NCBI GenBank assembly: GCA_937915485.1
Contig: CALGII010000125.1
Span: forward strand, 1-33,718
Length of the DNA stretch: 33,718 nucleotides
From: an uncultured Ignavibacteriota bacterium
GTDB lineage: Bacteria > Bacteroidota > Ignavibacteria > Tepidaquicellales > Tepidaquicellaceae
Direction of reading: 5' to 3'
The first letter of the stretch is position 1. Each line of letters starts with the position of its first letter. Made by a program: the position numbers and the translations under genes. A model generated the notes under the pieces. That model did no database searches. It had not been told where the DNA came from and was given only the letters and a program-made list of their open reading frames with translations. Below, one piece after another: positions 24,728-33,170 of the stretch.

Positions 24728-26002
24728 ATGAAAAATAAAAACTATATACTCGTAGGGTTGCAGTGGGGCGACGAAGGCAAAGGCAAAATTGTCGATATGC
24801 TCAGCAAAAATTTCGACGTCGTAGCCAGATATCAGGGCGGAGCCAACGCGGGACATACAATAATAATTGACGGAAAGAAAACCGTCCTCCATCTGATTCC
24901 ATCGGGAATTTTTACCGAAAATATAATTTGCATAATCGGCAACGGTACTGTTATTGATCCTGACGCGCTGATAAACGAAATTGAACTTCTCGAAAAAGAC
25001 GGTATCAATCTCGAAAACCGCCTGTTCATCAGCAAGGATGCGCACATTATTCTTCCCTACCATAAAATTATTGACGCGATTAATGAAAGCAAGAGCGATA
25101 AAATCGGTACGACGAAAAAAGGAATAGGCCCTTCTTATTATGATAAATACGCAAGGCGCGGAATAAAATTCTCTGATTTCGAAAACAGGGCCGTGCTGAA
25201 GGAAAAAATATATAAGAACCTTGATTACCTTCTCGGCATATTTCCCGATTCGGATGAACTGAAATCACTCGACGCACAAACGTTGTACGAGGAACTCTCC
25301 GCAAATTACGCCGGAGTCGAAAAGTATTTTGTTCAGACCCAATATCTGATAAACAAACTCGTCTCGGAAGGTAAAAACGTGCTTCTCGAAGGCGCGCAAG
25401 GCGCGCTTCTCGACGTTGACTTCGGGACTTATCCATACATAACCTCCTCGAATCCGACAAGCGGAGGCGCTTGCACCGGCACCGGAATTCCGCCGACAAA
25501 AATTAACGGCGTAATAGGAATTGTCAAAGCCTATACTACAAGAGTCGGCGAAGGTCCTTTTCCAACGGAACTTTTCGACGAGACGGGCAAAAAAATTGCC
25601 GAAATCGGCGTAGAGTTCGGAGCAACTACCGGAAGACCAAGAAGATGCGGATGGCTCGACCTCGTTGCGCTTAAATATGCTGTCGTTATAAACGGAGTAA
25701 CGGAACTCGCGCTCACGAAATCGGATGTGCTCGATTCTTTCGAAGAAATAAAATTATGCACTCACTATGAACTCAACGGGGAAATAATAGATACGTTTCC
25801 TTCGAATCCGTTCGTACTTGATTACGTTAATCCGGTTTATAAATCTTTCAAAGGATGGATGACGGAACTTAAAGGAAAAACCGCTTATAACGAATTGAGC
25901 GAAAACTTCCGAGGTTACGTTGAATTTATTGAGAATTATATCGGCGTTCCCGTAAAATATGTGTCAACGGGTCCCGCGCGCTCCGACATCATAATAAAAT
26001 AG
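24728..26002 (+). CDS. purA: Adenylosuccinate synthetase
   Basis: PurA joins IMP and aspartate using GTP to form adenylosuccinate, the first committed step to AMP. The 424 residues are the normal length. Landmarks are GLQWGDEGKGK at the N-terminus (the catalytic Asp and P-loop region), GGANAGHT, GIGPSYYDKYARRG, EGAQGALLDVDFGTYP, TRVGEGPFPTE, TTGRPRRCGWLD and STGPARSD. The start is fixed by the position of the N-terminal motif, only 11 residues in. It follows the STAS gene by 63 bp with a terminator hairpin in between. Confidence 0.97.
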   Translation: MKNKNYILVGLQWGDEGKGKIVDMLSKNFDVVARYQGGANAGHTIIIDGKKTVLHLIPSGIFTENIICIIGNGTVIDPDALINEIELLEKDGINLENRLFISKDAHIILPYHKIIDAINESKSDKIGTTKKGIGPSYYDKYARRGIKFSDFENRAVLKEKIYKNLDYLLGIFPDSDELKSLDAQTLYEELSANYAGVEKYFVQTQYLINKLVSEGKNVLLEGAQGALLDVDFGTYPYITSSNPTSGGACTGTGIPPTKINGVIGIVKAYTTRVGEGPFPTELFDETGKKIAEIGVEFGATTGRPRRCGWLDLVALKYAVVINGVTELALTKSDVLDSFEEIKLCTHYELNGEIIDTFPSNPFVLDYVNPVYKSFKGWMTELKGKTAYNELSENFRGYVEFIENYIGVPVKYVSTGPARSDIIIK

Positions 26003-26059
26003 CAGCGAATCAAGTAGTAGTTTGTAACACACGATAATTTCGTGTTTTGTCATCTCGTG

Positions 26060-26092
<33 letters not shown>

Positions 26093-26136
26093 CCGAAATA
26101 CTGATTTTCGTTAGACTTCTTAAAATATGAAGTATG

Positions 26137-26340
26137 TATCCGAGAGTCTCCCCGTTCTTTGGGGGACTCTCGGTGCAGGTCAAAAGTTGATTCCTGGAAC
26201 TTGCAAAAATTTATTTCGTATCCGAGAGTCTCCCCATTCTTTGGGGGACTCTCGGTGCAGGTCAAAAGTTGATTCCTGGAACTTGTAAAAATTTATTTCG
26301 TATCCGAGAGTCTCCCCATTCTTTGGGGGACTCTCGGTTC
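26137..26340. repeat. 82-bp tandem repeat with GAGAGTC hairpins (two full units and one partial)
   Basis: Units begin at 26137, 26219 and 26301, each with TATCCGAGAGTCTCCCC. Each contains a 14-bp-stem hairpin (26140-26173, 26222-26255, 26304-26337), followed in the first two by GTGCAGGTCAAAAGTTGATT and AAAATTTATTTCG. Units one and two differ at only a couple of positions (for example CCCCG/CCCCA), so the duplication is recent. The third breaks off after the hairpin. Confidence 0.9.
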
Positions 26341-26348
26341 TCTTAGTA

Positions 26349-26402
26349 ACCCCGCCTTTTAAGGCGGGGTAAAAGCAAAAGAGATAAAAGGACTTTAGTC
26401 CT
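26349..26402. repeat. Paired hairpins of the intergenic cassette, locus 1
   Basis: ACCCCGCCTTTTAAGGCGGGGT (26349-26370) and AGGACTTTAGTCCT (26389-26402) are both near-perfect palindromes. They follow a GAGAGTC hairpin in the same order as at 28861-28958, so the three hairpins move or evolve as one cassette. Confidence 0.8.
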
Positions 26403-26579
26403 CAAAAATTGATTATCAAAGAAGTGCAGTCTCTTATTATTATTTGTTGAGTTGTTTCGAATTAATTCTTCGGGTGCGTTAGAATAGTATTACATGTTCG
26501 ATGAATTGAATAGTCTATGCGTAGCAGAGTATTTCCAACTTTATCTCTGAATTCTTTCTGAGTTCTTTCAGAATTTTCC

Positions 26580-26612
26580 AATTACTAATTACTAATTACT
26601 AATTGTTAATTG
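26580..26612. repeat. AATTACT heptamer tract overlapping the mnmA stop
   Basis: Units of AATTACT repeat three times and are followed by AATTGTTAATTGA. The tract overlaps the mnmA 3' end, so its last codons and stop are made from this repeat. Confidence 0.7.
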
Positions 26613-27696
26613 ATATGACTCCTCCCCCCACCACATCATCGCCTTCATAAAAGACTGCCGACTGTCCGGGAGTAATAGACTTTTTCGGCTCGTCAAAAGT
26701 CACTTTGATTTCCGTCCTGCTGATCTGTTCGAGAGTCGCCATTGAGCCCGTGTCCTTGTACCTGATTTTAACCTTTGCCTTTATCGGGCTTTCGATCGTT
26801 TCATATTTCATCAGGTTAATATCTTTCGCGACAAATGTTATATTGTAAAGTCCCGATTCGTCGTCAACGTACACGGTATTGTTTTCCGAATCAATCCTTG
26901 AAACATACAGCGGCTTGCCGGCTGAAACATTTAACCCGCGCCTCTGACCAATCGTGTAATACGGAAATCCCTTGTGAGTACCGATTTTTTTGTCGTGATA
27001 TACTATATCTCCGTTACCGAGTTTCTTCTTCAAATCCGGTACGCGTATTTCAAGCAGTTCCCTGTAATCATCGTTCGGCACGAAGCAGATTTCCTGCGAA
27101 TCAGGCTCGTGCGCGGTTTTCAACCCGAGTTTCTCGGCAATCTTCCTTGTTTCCGTTTTCGCGTATTCACCGAGCGGAAACAACGTCATGCCAAGCCCTT
27201 CCTGAGATACCTGCCATAGAGCATAGGTCTGGTCCTTGTTAGCGTCCCGGGAATTCGAGATAAAAAATCTTCCCGTCACATCATCCTTCTTTACCCGCGC
27301 GTAATGACCCGTTGCTATGAAGTCCGCTCCCAGTTCTTTCGCCCTGTCAAGCAGCACTCCCCACTTTATAGTCTTGTTGCAAAGCACGCAGGGATTCGGC
27401 GTGCGCCCTGCCATGTATTCCTTTATGAAATTATCGATAACCGTTTCATTGAACCTTTCGGTGAAATCGAACGTGTAATGCGGAATGCCGAGTTTCGTCG
27501 AAACGTTTCTCGCATTGTAAATCGCTTCCAGTGAACAGCATCCCGAATCTTTCAGAGGAAAATCGTCGAAGCCCCACGTCTTCATCGTTATGCCTATAAG
27601 GTTATATCCCTCATCCTTCAGCAGCGCCGCCGCGACGGAAGAATCCACTCCCCCGCTCATCGCTACTACAACGGTCATCTTATTCTTTGCCTTCAT
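26599..27696 (-). CDS. mnmA: tRNA-specific 2-thiouridylase MnmA
   Basis: MnmA puts sulfur on U34 of tRNAs for Glu, Gln and Lys, using ATP and a sulfur relay. The 365 residues are full length. The PP-loop SGGVDSS binds ATP, Cys106 in NPCVLCN and Cys204 in DSQEICF match the two catalytic cysteines, and GQRRGLN marks the central domain. The last residues (ISINN) and the stop codon lie in a repeat tract of AATTAGT type. It is convergent with purA across the repeat-rich gap, and divergent from the small outer-membrane gene at 27808. Confidence 0.96.
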   Translation of the reverse strand: MKAKNKMTVVVAMSGGVDSSVAAALLKDEGYNLIGITMKTWGFDDFPLKDSGCCSLEAIYNARNVSTKLGIPHYTFDFTERFNETVIDNFIKEYMAGRTPNPCVLCNKTIKWGVLLDRAKELGADFIATGHYARVKKDDVTGRFFISNSRDANKDQTYALWQVSQEGLGMTLFPLGEYAKTETRKIAEKLGLKTAHEPDSQEICFVPNDDYRELLEIRVPDLKKKLGNGDIVYHDKKIGTHKGFPYYTIGQRRGLNVSAGKPLYVSRIDSENNTVYVDDESGLYNITFVAKDINLMKYETIESPIKAKVKIRYKDTGSMATLEQISRTEIKVTFDEPKKSITPGQSAVFYEGDDVVGGGVISINN

Positions 27697-27741
27697 AAAA
27701 CTACTAAACGGTTTTCTGCGTAAAAAAGTTAACTTTTAATT

Positions 27742-27771
27742 TTGACAATTGTTTCATATTATATCTATTAA
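27742..27771 (+). promoter_or_regulatory. Possible promoter upstream of the small barrel gene
   Basis: TTGACA and TATTAA are separated by 18 nt, and the start codon is 36 bp further on. The -35 is perfect for a sigma70 type, but FCB-group housekeeping promoters often use other consensus boxes. Confidence 0.3.
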
Positions 27772-27807
27772 AGCGTTATAAAATGATAATTTTGAAAGGA
27801 TATTAAA

Positions 27808-28272
27808 ATGAAAAAAGCAGCCTTAGCATTATTTTTTATGATTGTCATCTCATCCGCAAATCTGTTTTCTCAAACAAACGGCACGGGTCTCGGCATTATA
27901 GTCGGCGAACCGACCGGTCTGACGCTTAAACACTGGATTGCCCCGAGCAACGCCATTGACGCAGGACTCGCCTGGTCCTTCCTCGATAACGGGAATTTTC
28001 ACATCCACGCCGATTATCTTTACCATATGGATGTATTCAATACAAACACCGCATCGCTTTACGCAGGTGTCGGAGGCAGAATTAAACTGAAAAATTCCGA
28101 CAAGCACGAAACCGATAACAGACTTGGAGCGCGCGTTCCGGTCGGAGTCGTCTTTTATTTCCCGGAACCTAAACTCGACTTATTCGTCGAAGTCGTGCCC
28201 GTGCTCGATCTGACGCCGAAATCTGAATTTACATTCAACGCGGCTGTAGGCGTAAGATACTTTTTTAAATAA
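27808..28272 (+). CDS. Small predicted outer-membrane beta-barrel protein, unknown function
   Basis: This 154-residue protein has a signal peptide (MKKAALALFFMIVISSANLFSQ) and alternating hydrophobic strands ending in an aromatic residue (VRYFFK), as in small outer-membrane barrels. The segment GIIVGEPTGLTLKHW is typical of a conserved Bacteroidota-type exported protein without a known role. AAAGGA lies 7 nt before the ATG. It is followed after 11 bp by the DoxX gene, which is probably in the same operon. Confidence 0.75.
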   Translation: MKKAALALFFMIVISSANLFSQTNGTGLGIIVGEPTGLTLKHWIAPSNAIDAGLAWSFLDNGNFHIHADYLYHMDVFNTNTASLYAGVGGRIKLKNSDKHETDNRLGARVPVGVVFYFPEPKLDLFVEVVPVLDLTPKSEFTFNAAVGVRYFFK

Positions 28273-28283
28273 TAATTATTATC

Positions 28284-28829
28284 ATGAGCATTGTCTTTAA
28301 AGCAAGAGGCAGTTCTTCGTTCGGTTTGCTGCTCATCAGACTCGCTGTCGGTATAATGTTTCTTGTCGCGGGCGCTCATAAGGCGGTTGACGTTGAATCA
28401 TTCATATCTTACGTCAAAAGCCTGAACGTCCTTCCCCAAAACATGGCGTTCATATTCGGTTTCATTCTCCCGTTCGCCGAAATTTTCTTCGGGGCGTTGT
28501 ACATTATTGGAATCTTCACACCGCTCACGAGTCTGGCGCTGAGCATCATGATTGTAAGTTTTCTGACTACTTCAGCGGGCATTCAAACCGCAGAAACATA
28601 TTCTATACCCGTATTCGCTTATCATCTCGTAATGCTCGCCTGTACACTCACTACTATGTTCGGCGGAGCGGGTGTTATTTCATTCGACGCGTTTTTCGAC
28701 AGGAAGAAAGCAAAGAAAGAAACGAAGAAGGATACAGAACAGGAAATCGAGAAGATTCCTGAACCGGCAAATCCGCCGCCTGACATAAAGGACGCAAATT
28801 TCACCGATGTCAGCGGCAGCGGACAGTAG
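28284..28829 (+). CDS. DoxX family membrane protein with charged C-terminal tail
   Basis: This 181-residue inner-membrane protein has four predicted helices (about residues 12-30, 50-72, 74-96 and 105-128). The first contains LLLIRLAVGIMFLVAGAHKA and the second GFILPFAEIFFGALYIIGIF, as in DoxX/DoxD-like proteins. A hydrophilic tail of about 45 residues, rich in Lys, Glu and Pro (KKAKKETKKDTEQEIEKIP), extends past the usual domain. The function of most DoxX proteins is not settled, with redox links suggested in other bacteria. It lies 11 bp after the small barrel gene. Confidence 0.85.
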   Translation: MSIVFKARGSSSFGLLLIRLAVGIMFLVAGAHKAVDVESFISYVKSLNVLPQNMAFIFGFILPFAEIFFGALYIIGIFTPLTSLALSIMIVSFLTTSAGIQTAETYSIPVFAYHLVMLACTLTTMFGGAGVISFDAFFDRKKAKKETKKDTEQEIEKIPEPANPPPDIKDANFTDVSGSGQ

Positions 28830-28860
28830 TTTTTCAATTAGTAATTAGAAATTTTTGTAT

Positions 28861-28958
28861 CCGGGAGTCTCCCCGTTCGGGGGACTCTCGGTCTTTTTAT
28901 GTAACCCCGCCTTTTAAGGCGGGGTATAGTTAAACAAGACAAGAGGACTCTAGTCCTC
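28861..28958. repeat. Three-hairpin intergenic cassette, locus 2
   Basis: This locus carries, in order, a CCGGGAGTCTCCCC/GGGGGACTCTCGG hairpin (28861-28891), ACCCCGCCTTTTAAGGCGGGGT (28904-28925) and GAGGACTCTAGTCCTC (28943-28958). The same three in the same order and orientation lie at 26304-26402. The spacers between hairpins differ, while the hairpin stems agree. Confidence 0.85.
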
Positions 28959-29023
28959 AACAAAAAAGATTTGCGGACTAAAGCGTGGCGTTAGTATTAA
29001 TATTATATGAATTATACTTGTAT

Positions 29024-29064
29024 AAAAAAATTCGGGAGTCCCGAATAACCCGGGAACTCCCGAA
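29024..29064 (-). terminator. Rho-independent terminator of the outer-membrane barrel gene
   Basis: TTCGGGAGT/ACTCCCGAA with an inner CCCG/CGGG stem is followed on the minus strand by seven T residues (complement of the A-run at 29024-29030). It lies about 50 bp after the stop at 29116. The T-run is on the minus strand only. Confidence 0.8.
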
Positions 29065-29079
29065 AAAATCTTCGTAATG

Positions 29080-29114
29080 TAATTACTAATTATTAATTAA
29101 TAATTGTTAATTGA
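29080..29114. repeat. AATTACT-type tract at the barrel gene 3' end
   Basis: TAATTACTAATTATTAATTA and AATTGTTAATTGA repeat the pattern of the tract at the mnmA stop and end 1 bp from the stop codon at 29116. A shorter version, CAATTAGTAATTAG, follows the DoxX stop in the coding sense. Confidence 0.65.
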
Positions 29115-29115
29115 A

Positions 29116-29814
29116 TCACAGGTGTATAATCAACCCTCCCCTTGCCGTTATGTATCCCGCGTTCTTCAATTCTTCTGAAGTAAAAGAAGAATTCGAATTC
29201 CTCACGACTGTATATTTCTTCGAGAAGACGACACCCGCGTAATTGTATTTTAATCCTAAATCGAGACCTATCTTAGGCGCGACTGTAAACTCAATCCCGG
29301 CGCCGATTGCGAACCCGAATCCTGTCTCGCTCGCGTCTTCGGTATTATTGTTTAATTCAATATGAAGCGGATTCGATGAAGACGTGTTCATACTTATTTC
29401 TTTAAACCTGTCGGAAAACTTCATCATATGCACACCGATTTCTCCGGAAACGTAAGGACTCAAACCCGGCGTCGGCAGATGAAATCTGACACCCAGCATT
29501 ACGGGTATATCCGACGCTTTCCAGTCAGCATTGAAATCAGTCGTGTAGCCCGAAAAATTCGTGCTTACCTGCTTAAGGAAGAAATCATTCTTGTATGTGT
29601 ATGCATTGTACCCTATCGTGAATGTAAAATCCAGACCCGGCGCGGGCGTTGAATAGAAAACAGCGACTTCTCCCGAAACGCCGCTCTTGTAAACATCGTT
29701 GAAACTCCCTATCGGAACGTTCAAGCCGATGTTGCCGCCGATGCTTAAAGGAGTCTGAGCCGACAATAATCCGGCTGTCAAAAAAATAACCGCGAACAAT
29801 AATGCTCTTTTCAT
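29116..29814 (-). CDS. Outer-membrane beta-barrel protein (porin-like family)
   Basis: This 232-residue protein has a signal peptide (MKRALLFAVIFLTAGLLSA) followed by alternating beta-strand segments such as PLSIGGNIGLNVPIG, GVSGEVAVFYSTP and FGFAIGAGIEFTV. It ends in ARGGLIIHL. The pattern fits the eight-stranded outer-membrane barrel family common in Bacteroidota, and no ligand can be inferred. GGAGGA lies 7 nt before the ATG (on the minus strand). A terminator lies about 50 bp downstream. Confidence 0.8.
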   Translation of the reverse strand: MKRALLFAVIFLTAGLLSAQTPLSIGGNIGLNVPIGSFNDVYKSGVSGEVAVFYSTPAPGLDFTFTIGYNAYTYKNDFFLKQVSTNFSGYTTDFNADWKASDIPVMLGVRFHLPTPGLSPYVSGEIGVHMMKFSDRFKEISMNTSSSNPLHIELNNNTEDASETGFGFAIGAGIEFTVAPKIGLDLGLKYNYAGVVFSKKYTVVRNSNSSFTSEELKNAGYITARGGLIIHL

Positions 29815-29977
29815 GCTTTATATCCTCCGTTTAATTTATTGAAATTTAGCAAACCGTATCGAATACAATAAATGCAATAAATCATTCATAAATTTTTGGC
29901 CGGTTTCAAAAAATGTCTGTCTTACTTATGACGTTCAAAAATATTATTCCGTCAATAATACTCTTAAGCGTTATATG

Positions 29978-31273
29978 TTAATTGAGATAGTAGTAAGAGT
30001 TCACAGCCGGAACAGTTGTATATTTGTACAGAATACTTCTGTTTAAAATTGCGAAATCAACCATTGACCCGTAACTTCCGATGTTCCTCGCAGTGCATTT
30101 GACCGTCGAGTTATATGGAAACATGCCAAATCCGAATTTTCTGAAATTTTTCATCGTAACGGATGCCGATTTAGTATAAACATTGAATGTCCTGACTGAA
30201 TCTGTAAACGTGAAATGGGATATCATATCGAATTTTGGATTCGTTTGCGTGAATACTGTATTCGAATCTACTGCCGATTGGTTCGGAGGAGATGTTATAT
30301 ATGATTCAGGAGGAAACGTAATGTTAAATTCAGCAGCGCCCAGAAAATAGTTCATTTGCCCGCTTACCGCTTCCTGCTTCGTGCTGTCGAAAACATTTAT
30401 TGTCAGAATCGGCCAGCCGTAAATATTAACATGCAAGGGAATGTATAGATTTGTCGGTACAAGCAGGCTGAATGTTGCGGGTACATTATTAATCAGCGAC
30501 CAATCCGGCGTATTATAATAATTATCTCTCGTTGTTAAAAGCAGTAAAGCCGAAGCGGACATGATTTTGCCCTGTGGAACTCCTGATATTGTTCCGGAGA
30601 TAGTTTTCGTACCGGGATTCGATTTGAAAATAGAATCCGGTATCGTCACCGACTGGTTCGAATTCGGCGAAATAGTAAAATCCCTAAGTATCCCGAATCT
30701 GTTGTAATTCAAAATAGTACCGTTATTGTCTGTTGTATATTTAAATATAACAAGATTACCTGTCACTGGCTTGTTATCAGGCAAATAAACGAGACAGGAT
30801 CCTGTGGTCAGAGTTGTATTCTCCCCGACTCCGTTGATGCTGCCACCGTCAGAAAAATAAACCTTGAACTTGTTTACGGGATGCTGATATGTTGTCGTAA
30901 CGTTTATAACCGCTGACGGGATGTTTGTCTGATGATTGCTCACGCAATTAGGAAGACACAATACTGTTCCGTAACTAATACCTTCGAAAAACGAACCGGT
31001 TTTGTTCAGTGTATCGCTGACATAAACGTCATAAGGCATTTTTACATCATTGATGGAAAAATATCCGTATGCATCCGTCATAACGGTTTTGTCTCCGATG
31101 GATACAAGTACATTCGGCGCTCCTGCATTATGCGGACCGTTAATGACCTTACCGTTGATATTGTATGTGCTCGTTATAATAACTTCCTCCGTGCCGGTAT
31201 TACAGGAACTTAACACGACGCTTATAAATAAGCAGACACAGAAAAAAATAACTGACAAAACCGCTTTCCTCAT
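29978..31273 (-). CDS. Predicted lipoprotein with carboxypeptidase-regulatory-like domain
   Basis: This 431-residue protein has a lipoprotein signal peptide with lipobox VLSSC, placing the modified Cys at position 24. Residues about 38-95 (INGKVINGPHNAGAPNVLVS, then a Gly-Tyr-Phe phrase) resemble a CarboxypepD_reg-like beta-sandwich, the module often used for cell-surface attachment in Bacteroidota. The rest is beta-rich with no motif that I recognise. GGGAGGATT precedes the ATG closely and supports the start. It lies between a barrel protein and a T9SS cargo on the same strand, and gaps of about 160-170 bp make separate promoters possible. Confidence 0.72.
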   Translation of the reverse strand: MRKAVLSVIFFCVCLFISVVLSSCNTGTEEVIITSTYNINGKVINGPHNAGAPNVLVSIGDKTVMTDAYGYFSINDVKMPYDVYVSDTLNKTGSFFEGISYGTVLCLPNCVSNHQTNIPSAVINVTTTYQHPVNKFKVYFSDGGSINGVGENTTLTTGSCLVYLPDNKPVTGNLVIFKYTTDNNGTILNYNRFGILRDFTISPNSNQSVTIPDSIFKSNPGTKTISGTISGVPQGKIMSASALLLLTTRDNYYNTPDWSLINNVPATFSLLVPTNLYIPLHVNIYGWPILTINVFDSTKQEAVSGQMNYFLGAAEFNITFPPESYITSPPNQSAVDSNTVFTQTNPKFDMISHFTFTDSVRTFNVYTKSASVTMKNFRKFGFGMFPYNSTVKCTARNIGSYGSMVDFAILNRSILYKYTTVPAVNSYYYLN

Positions 31274-31447
31274 TTTAATCCTCCCGGAATTTTAGATTAA
31301 ATAAATGAAATAAAGTAAAATAAATTAATTATAATTTTTATTAATTGAAAATCAAATTATTCTTTTCTAAATACTTCCTAATTCCGGAATCGATTTTATC
31401 TAACCGGCTCCGAATAACCGGCGCGGTTACAAATCCGGGATAGCACA

Positions 31448-33094
31448 TCATTTCAGCAAAACCATTTTTCTTGTTTCGGAGAAAGAGCCTGATGTCATTT
31501 TGCAGAAATAAATTCCGCTGGGGAATTTCGACGCGTCCCAGACCGCTTCGTATGTACCCGGTCGTAAACTTTCGTTGACCAACACTTCGACTTCCTTTCC
31601 GGAGACGTCATAAATTCTAATGAGGATATTTCCGTTTTCATATTTTCCCTTTTCCGGAACCGCGAATCGTATCTTCGTTGAAGGGTTGAAAGGATTGGGA
31701 TAGTTCTGCTGCAGTGAAAAATCTTTCGGCGTTTCCGTTCCGATTTTTTCGATTCCCTCTACATAAAGTACTTTTGTAGATACAGAACCCCAAAGACAGG
31801 AATAGGCAGCCGAATCCTTATTGTAAACTCCCCAGTAAGAGCAAACACCCTCATATGGCGGATTGACAGGCAGATGAGGGAACTTATTGCTCAAAGTTAT
31901 ATTGTATTTAGAAAAAACGCTACCCAATCGTATATTCTGTATTGTGTAGTATCCGTAAATAAACCTTGCATAAACATTCCCATCATTCCTGTCGCATAAG
32001 TAAACTGAAACTGATTGACCGGGATTCTGACTTTTATCTATTATGAGGTAATCGAACATTCTTGAGAACGAAAAATTATAATGACTGGATGTATCGATAA
32101 TGTTCTCCCGATACACGGTGTTGTTCTGAAGATCAAACGTTGCGCATTTTATCAGGGAATAGTAAAACGGAACGTATATGTTCACATAATATACATATAC
32201 ATTATTAAAAGTTCCGAGCGCGAATCCCAGATTTTCTGACGAGGAGTTATCTGATAACTGAACCGGATTTGACCAGGCATTGTTTTGATTTCTCGACCTG
32301 CCCCATAAAGCAAACGTGTTACCGCTCAGTCTCTTCTCGTATGTAATCGCAGATTTATATTCGTATTTCATCATCATCGGTTTCCTGAAAGTCGCCGTAT
32401 CTCCTTCGGTCATGTTAGTATCGAGAACAACAGAACCGGTAGGTCCGTTAATGCGTTTTAGGATAATCGCGTTATTCCTCGTGTAAAGAATATTGAACCT
32501 CGTGGAATCCTGACAGAGCACATACGGATCGGCGCAGTTTCCTGCAGTATCAATCGTGATAATACCCGACCATCCGCTGTATATGTTATAATACCTGCCG
32601 AATATACCGTACTTACCTGCCAATGAATCCCACCTCTGCCAGGAAATGAACACGTGCGTAATGTAACCGTACCTCGAATCATTGCCGTGGCTCGGATTAA
32701 TGTTTTTAAAAGCGGAATCGCAAACGCTCATCGCTGAATCGACGAGTCCGTATTTGTTCATCCTCAATAAACAAATTTTCGAATTCGTACCGTAGTAGCG
32801 CTCGAATGCAAGATAATTGTATTCGTTCACCCTGTCGTAGCCGTCAAATGTGCTGAACTTTGGATTCTTATCGACATATCCGCTCGTCAGTTTTGTTGGC
32901 ACGCTCCATACCCAGGACTGCGCGCCCGCATTTTTCGGAAGATATAAATTTATCAGTATGAACAAGGTCAATACTGTAAGCCGGAACAAATGCCGGTAAT
33001 TGTTATGCTGCTTGATTATAAAACATAAACGGGATAAGTATGAATAAAGCAGTCTTAATGTATTGCAGTCTGATTTGAAAACTTGAATGTCCAT
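31448..33094 (-). CDS. Secreted T9SS cargo protein of unknown function
   Basis: This 548-residue protein ends in a T9SS sorting domain of about 90 residues (FSLQQNYPNPFNPSTK, ending RKMVLLK). The start is fixed by AGGAGG 4-5 nt upstream (33099-33104). It gives an unusually long positively charged N-region of about 40 residues before the hydrophobic core LTVLTLFILINLYLP, with probable cleavage after AGA. The body (about 60-455) has repeating Trp/Asp-rich beta segments such as VFISWQRWDSLAGKYGIFGR, which suggest a propeller-like fold, but I do not recognise the family. No catalytic motif is visible. Confidence 0.82.
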   Translation of the reverse strand: MDIQVFKSDCNTLRLLYSYLSRLCFIIKQHNNYRHLFRLTVLTLFILINLYLPKNAGAQSWVWSVPTKLTSGYVDKNPKFSTFDGYDRVNEYNYLAFERYYGTNSKICLLRMNKYGLVDSAMSVCDSAFKNINPSHGNDSRYGYITHVFISWQRWDSLAGKYGIFGRYYNIYSGWSGIITIDTAGNCADPYVLCQDSTRFNILYTRNNAIILKRINGPTGSVVLDTNMTEGDTATFRKPMMMKYEYKSAITYEKRLSGNTFALWGRSRNQNNAWSNPVQLSDNSSSENLGFALGTFNNVYVYYVNIYVPFYYSLIKCATFDLQNNTVYRENIIDTSSHYNFSFSRMFDYLIIDKSQNPGQSVSVYLCDRNDGNVYARFIYGYYTIQNIRLGSVFSKYNITLSNKFPHLPVNPPYEGVCSYWGVYNKDSAAYSCLWGSVSTKVLYVEGIEKIGTETPKDFSLQQNYPNPFNPSTKIRFAVPEKGKYENGNILIRIYDVSGKEVEVLVNESLRPGTYEAVWDASKFPSGIYFCKMTSGSFSETRKMVLLK

Positions 33095-33098
33095 ATAT

Positions 33099-33104
33099 CC
33101 TCCT
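33099..33104 (-). promoter_or_regulatory. Ribosome binding site of the T9SS cargo gene
   Basis: The minus strand reads AGGAGG 4-5 nt before the ATG at 33094, a strong Shine-Dalgarno that decides the start and hence the long N-region. Confidence 0.8.
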
Positions 33105-33170
33105 ATGGAAAATATCTGTTATTAATGTAACATTCAACTAATAATCACGGCTAATAAAAATATGCGGCTA

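Noticed and set aside
26137..26340. Possible CRISPR array
   Set aside because: Units repeat along their whole 82 bp with no unique spacers, and no cas genes are nearby. The lone Cas4-like protein at 20.5 kb lacks its active site.
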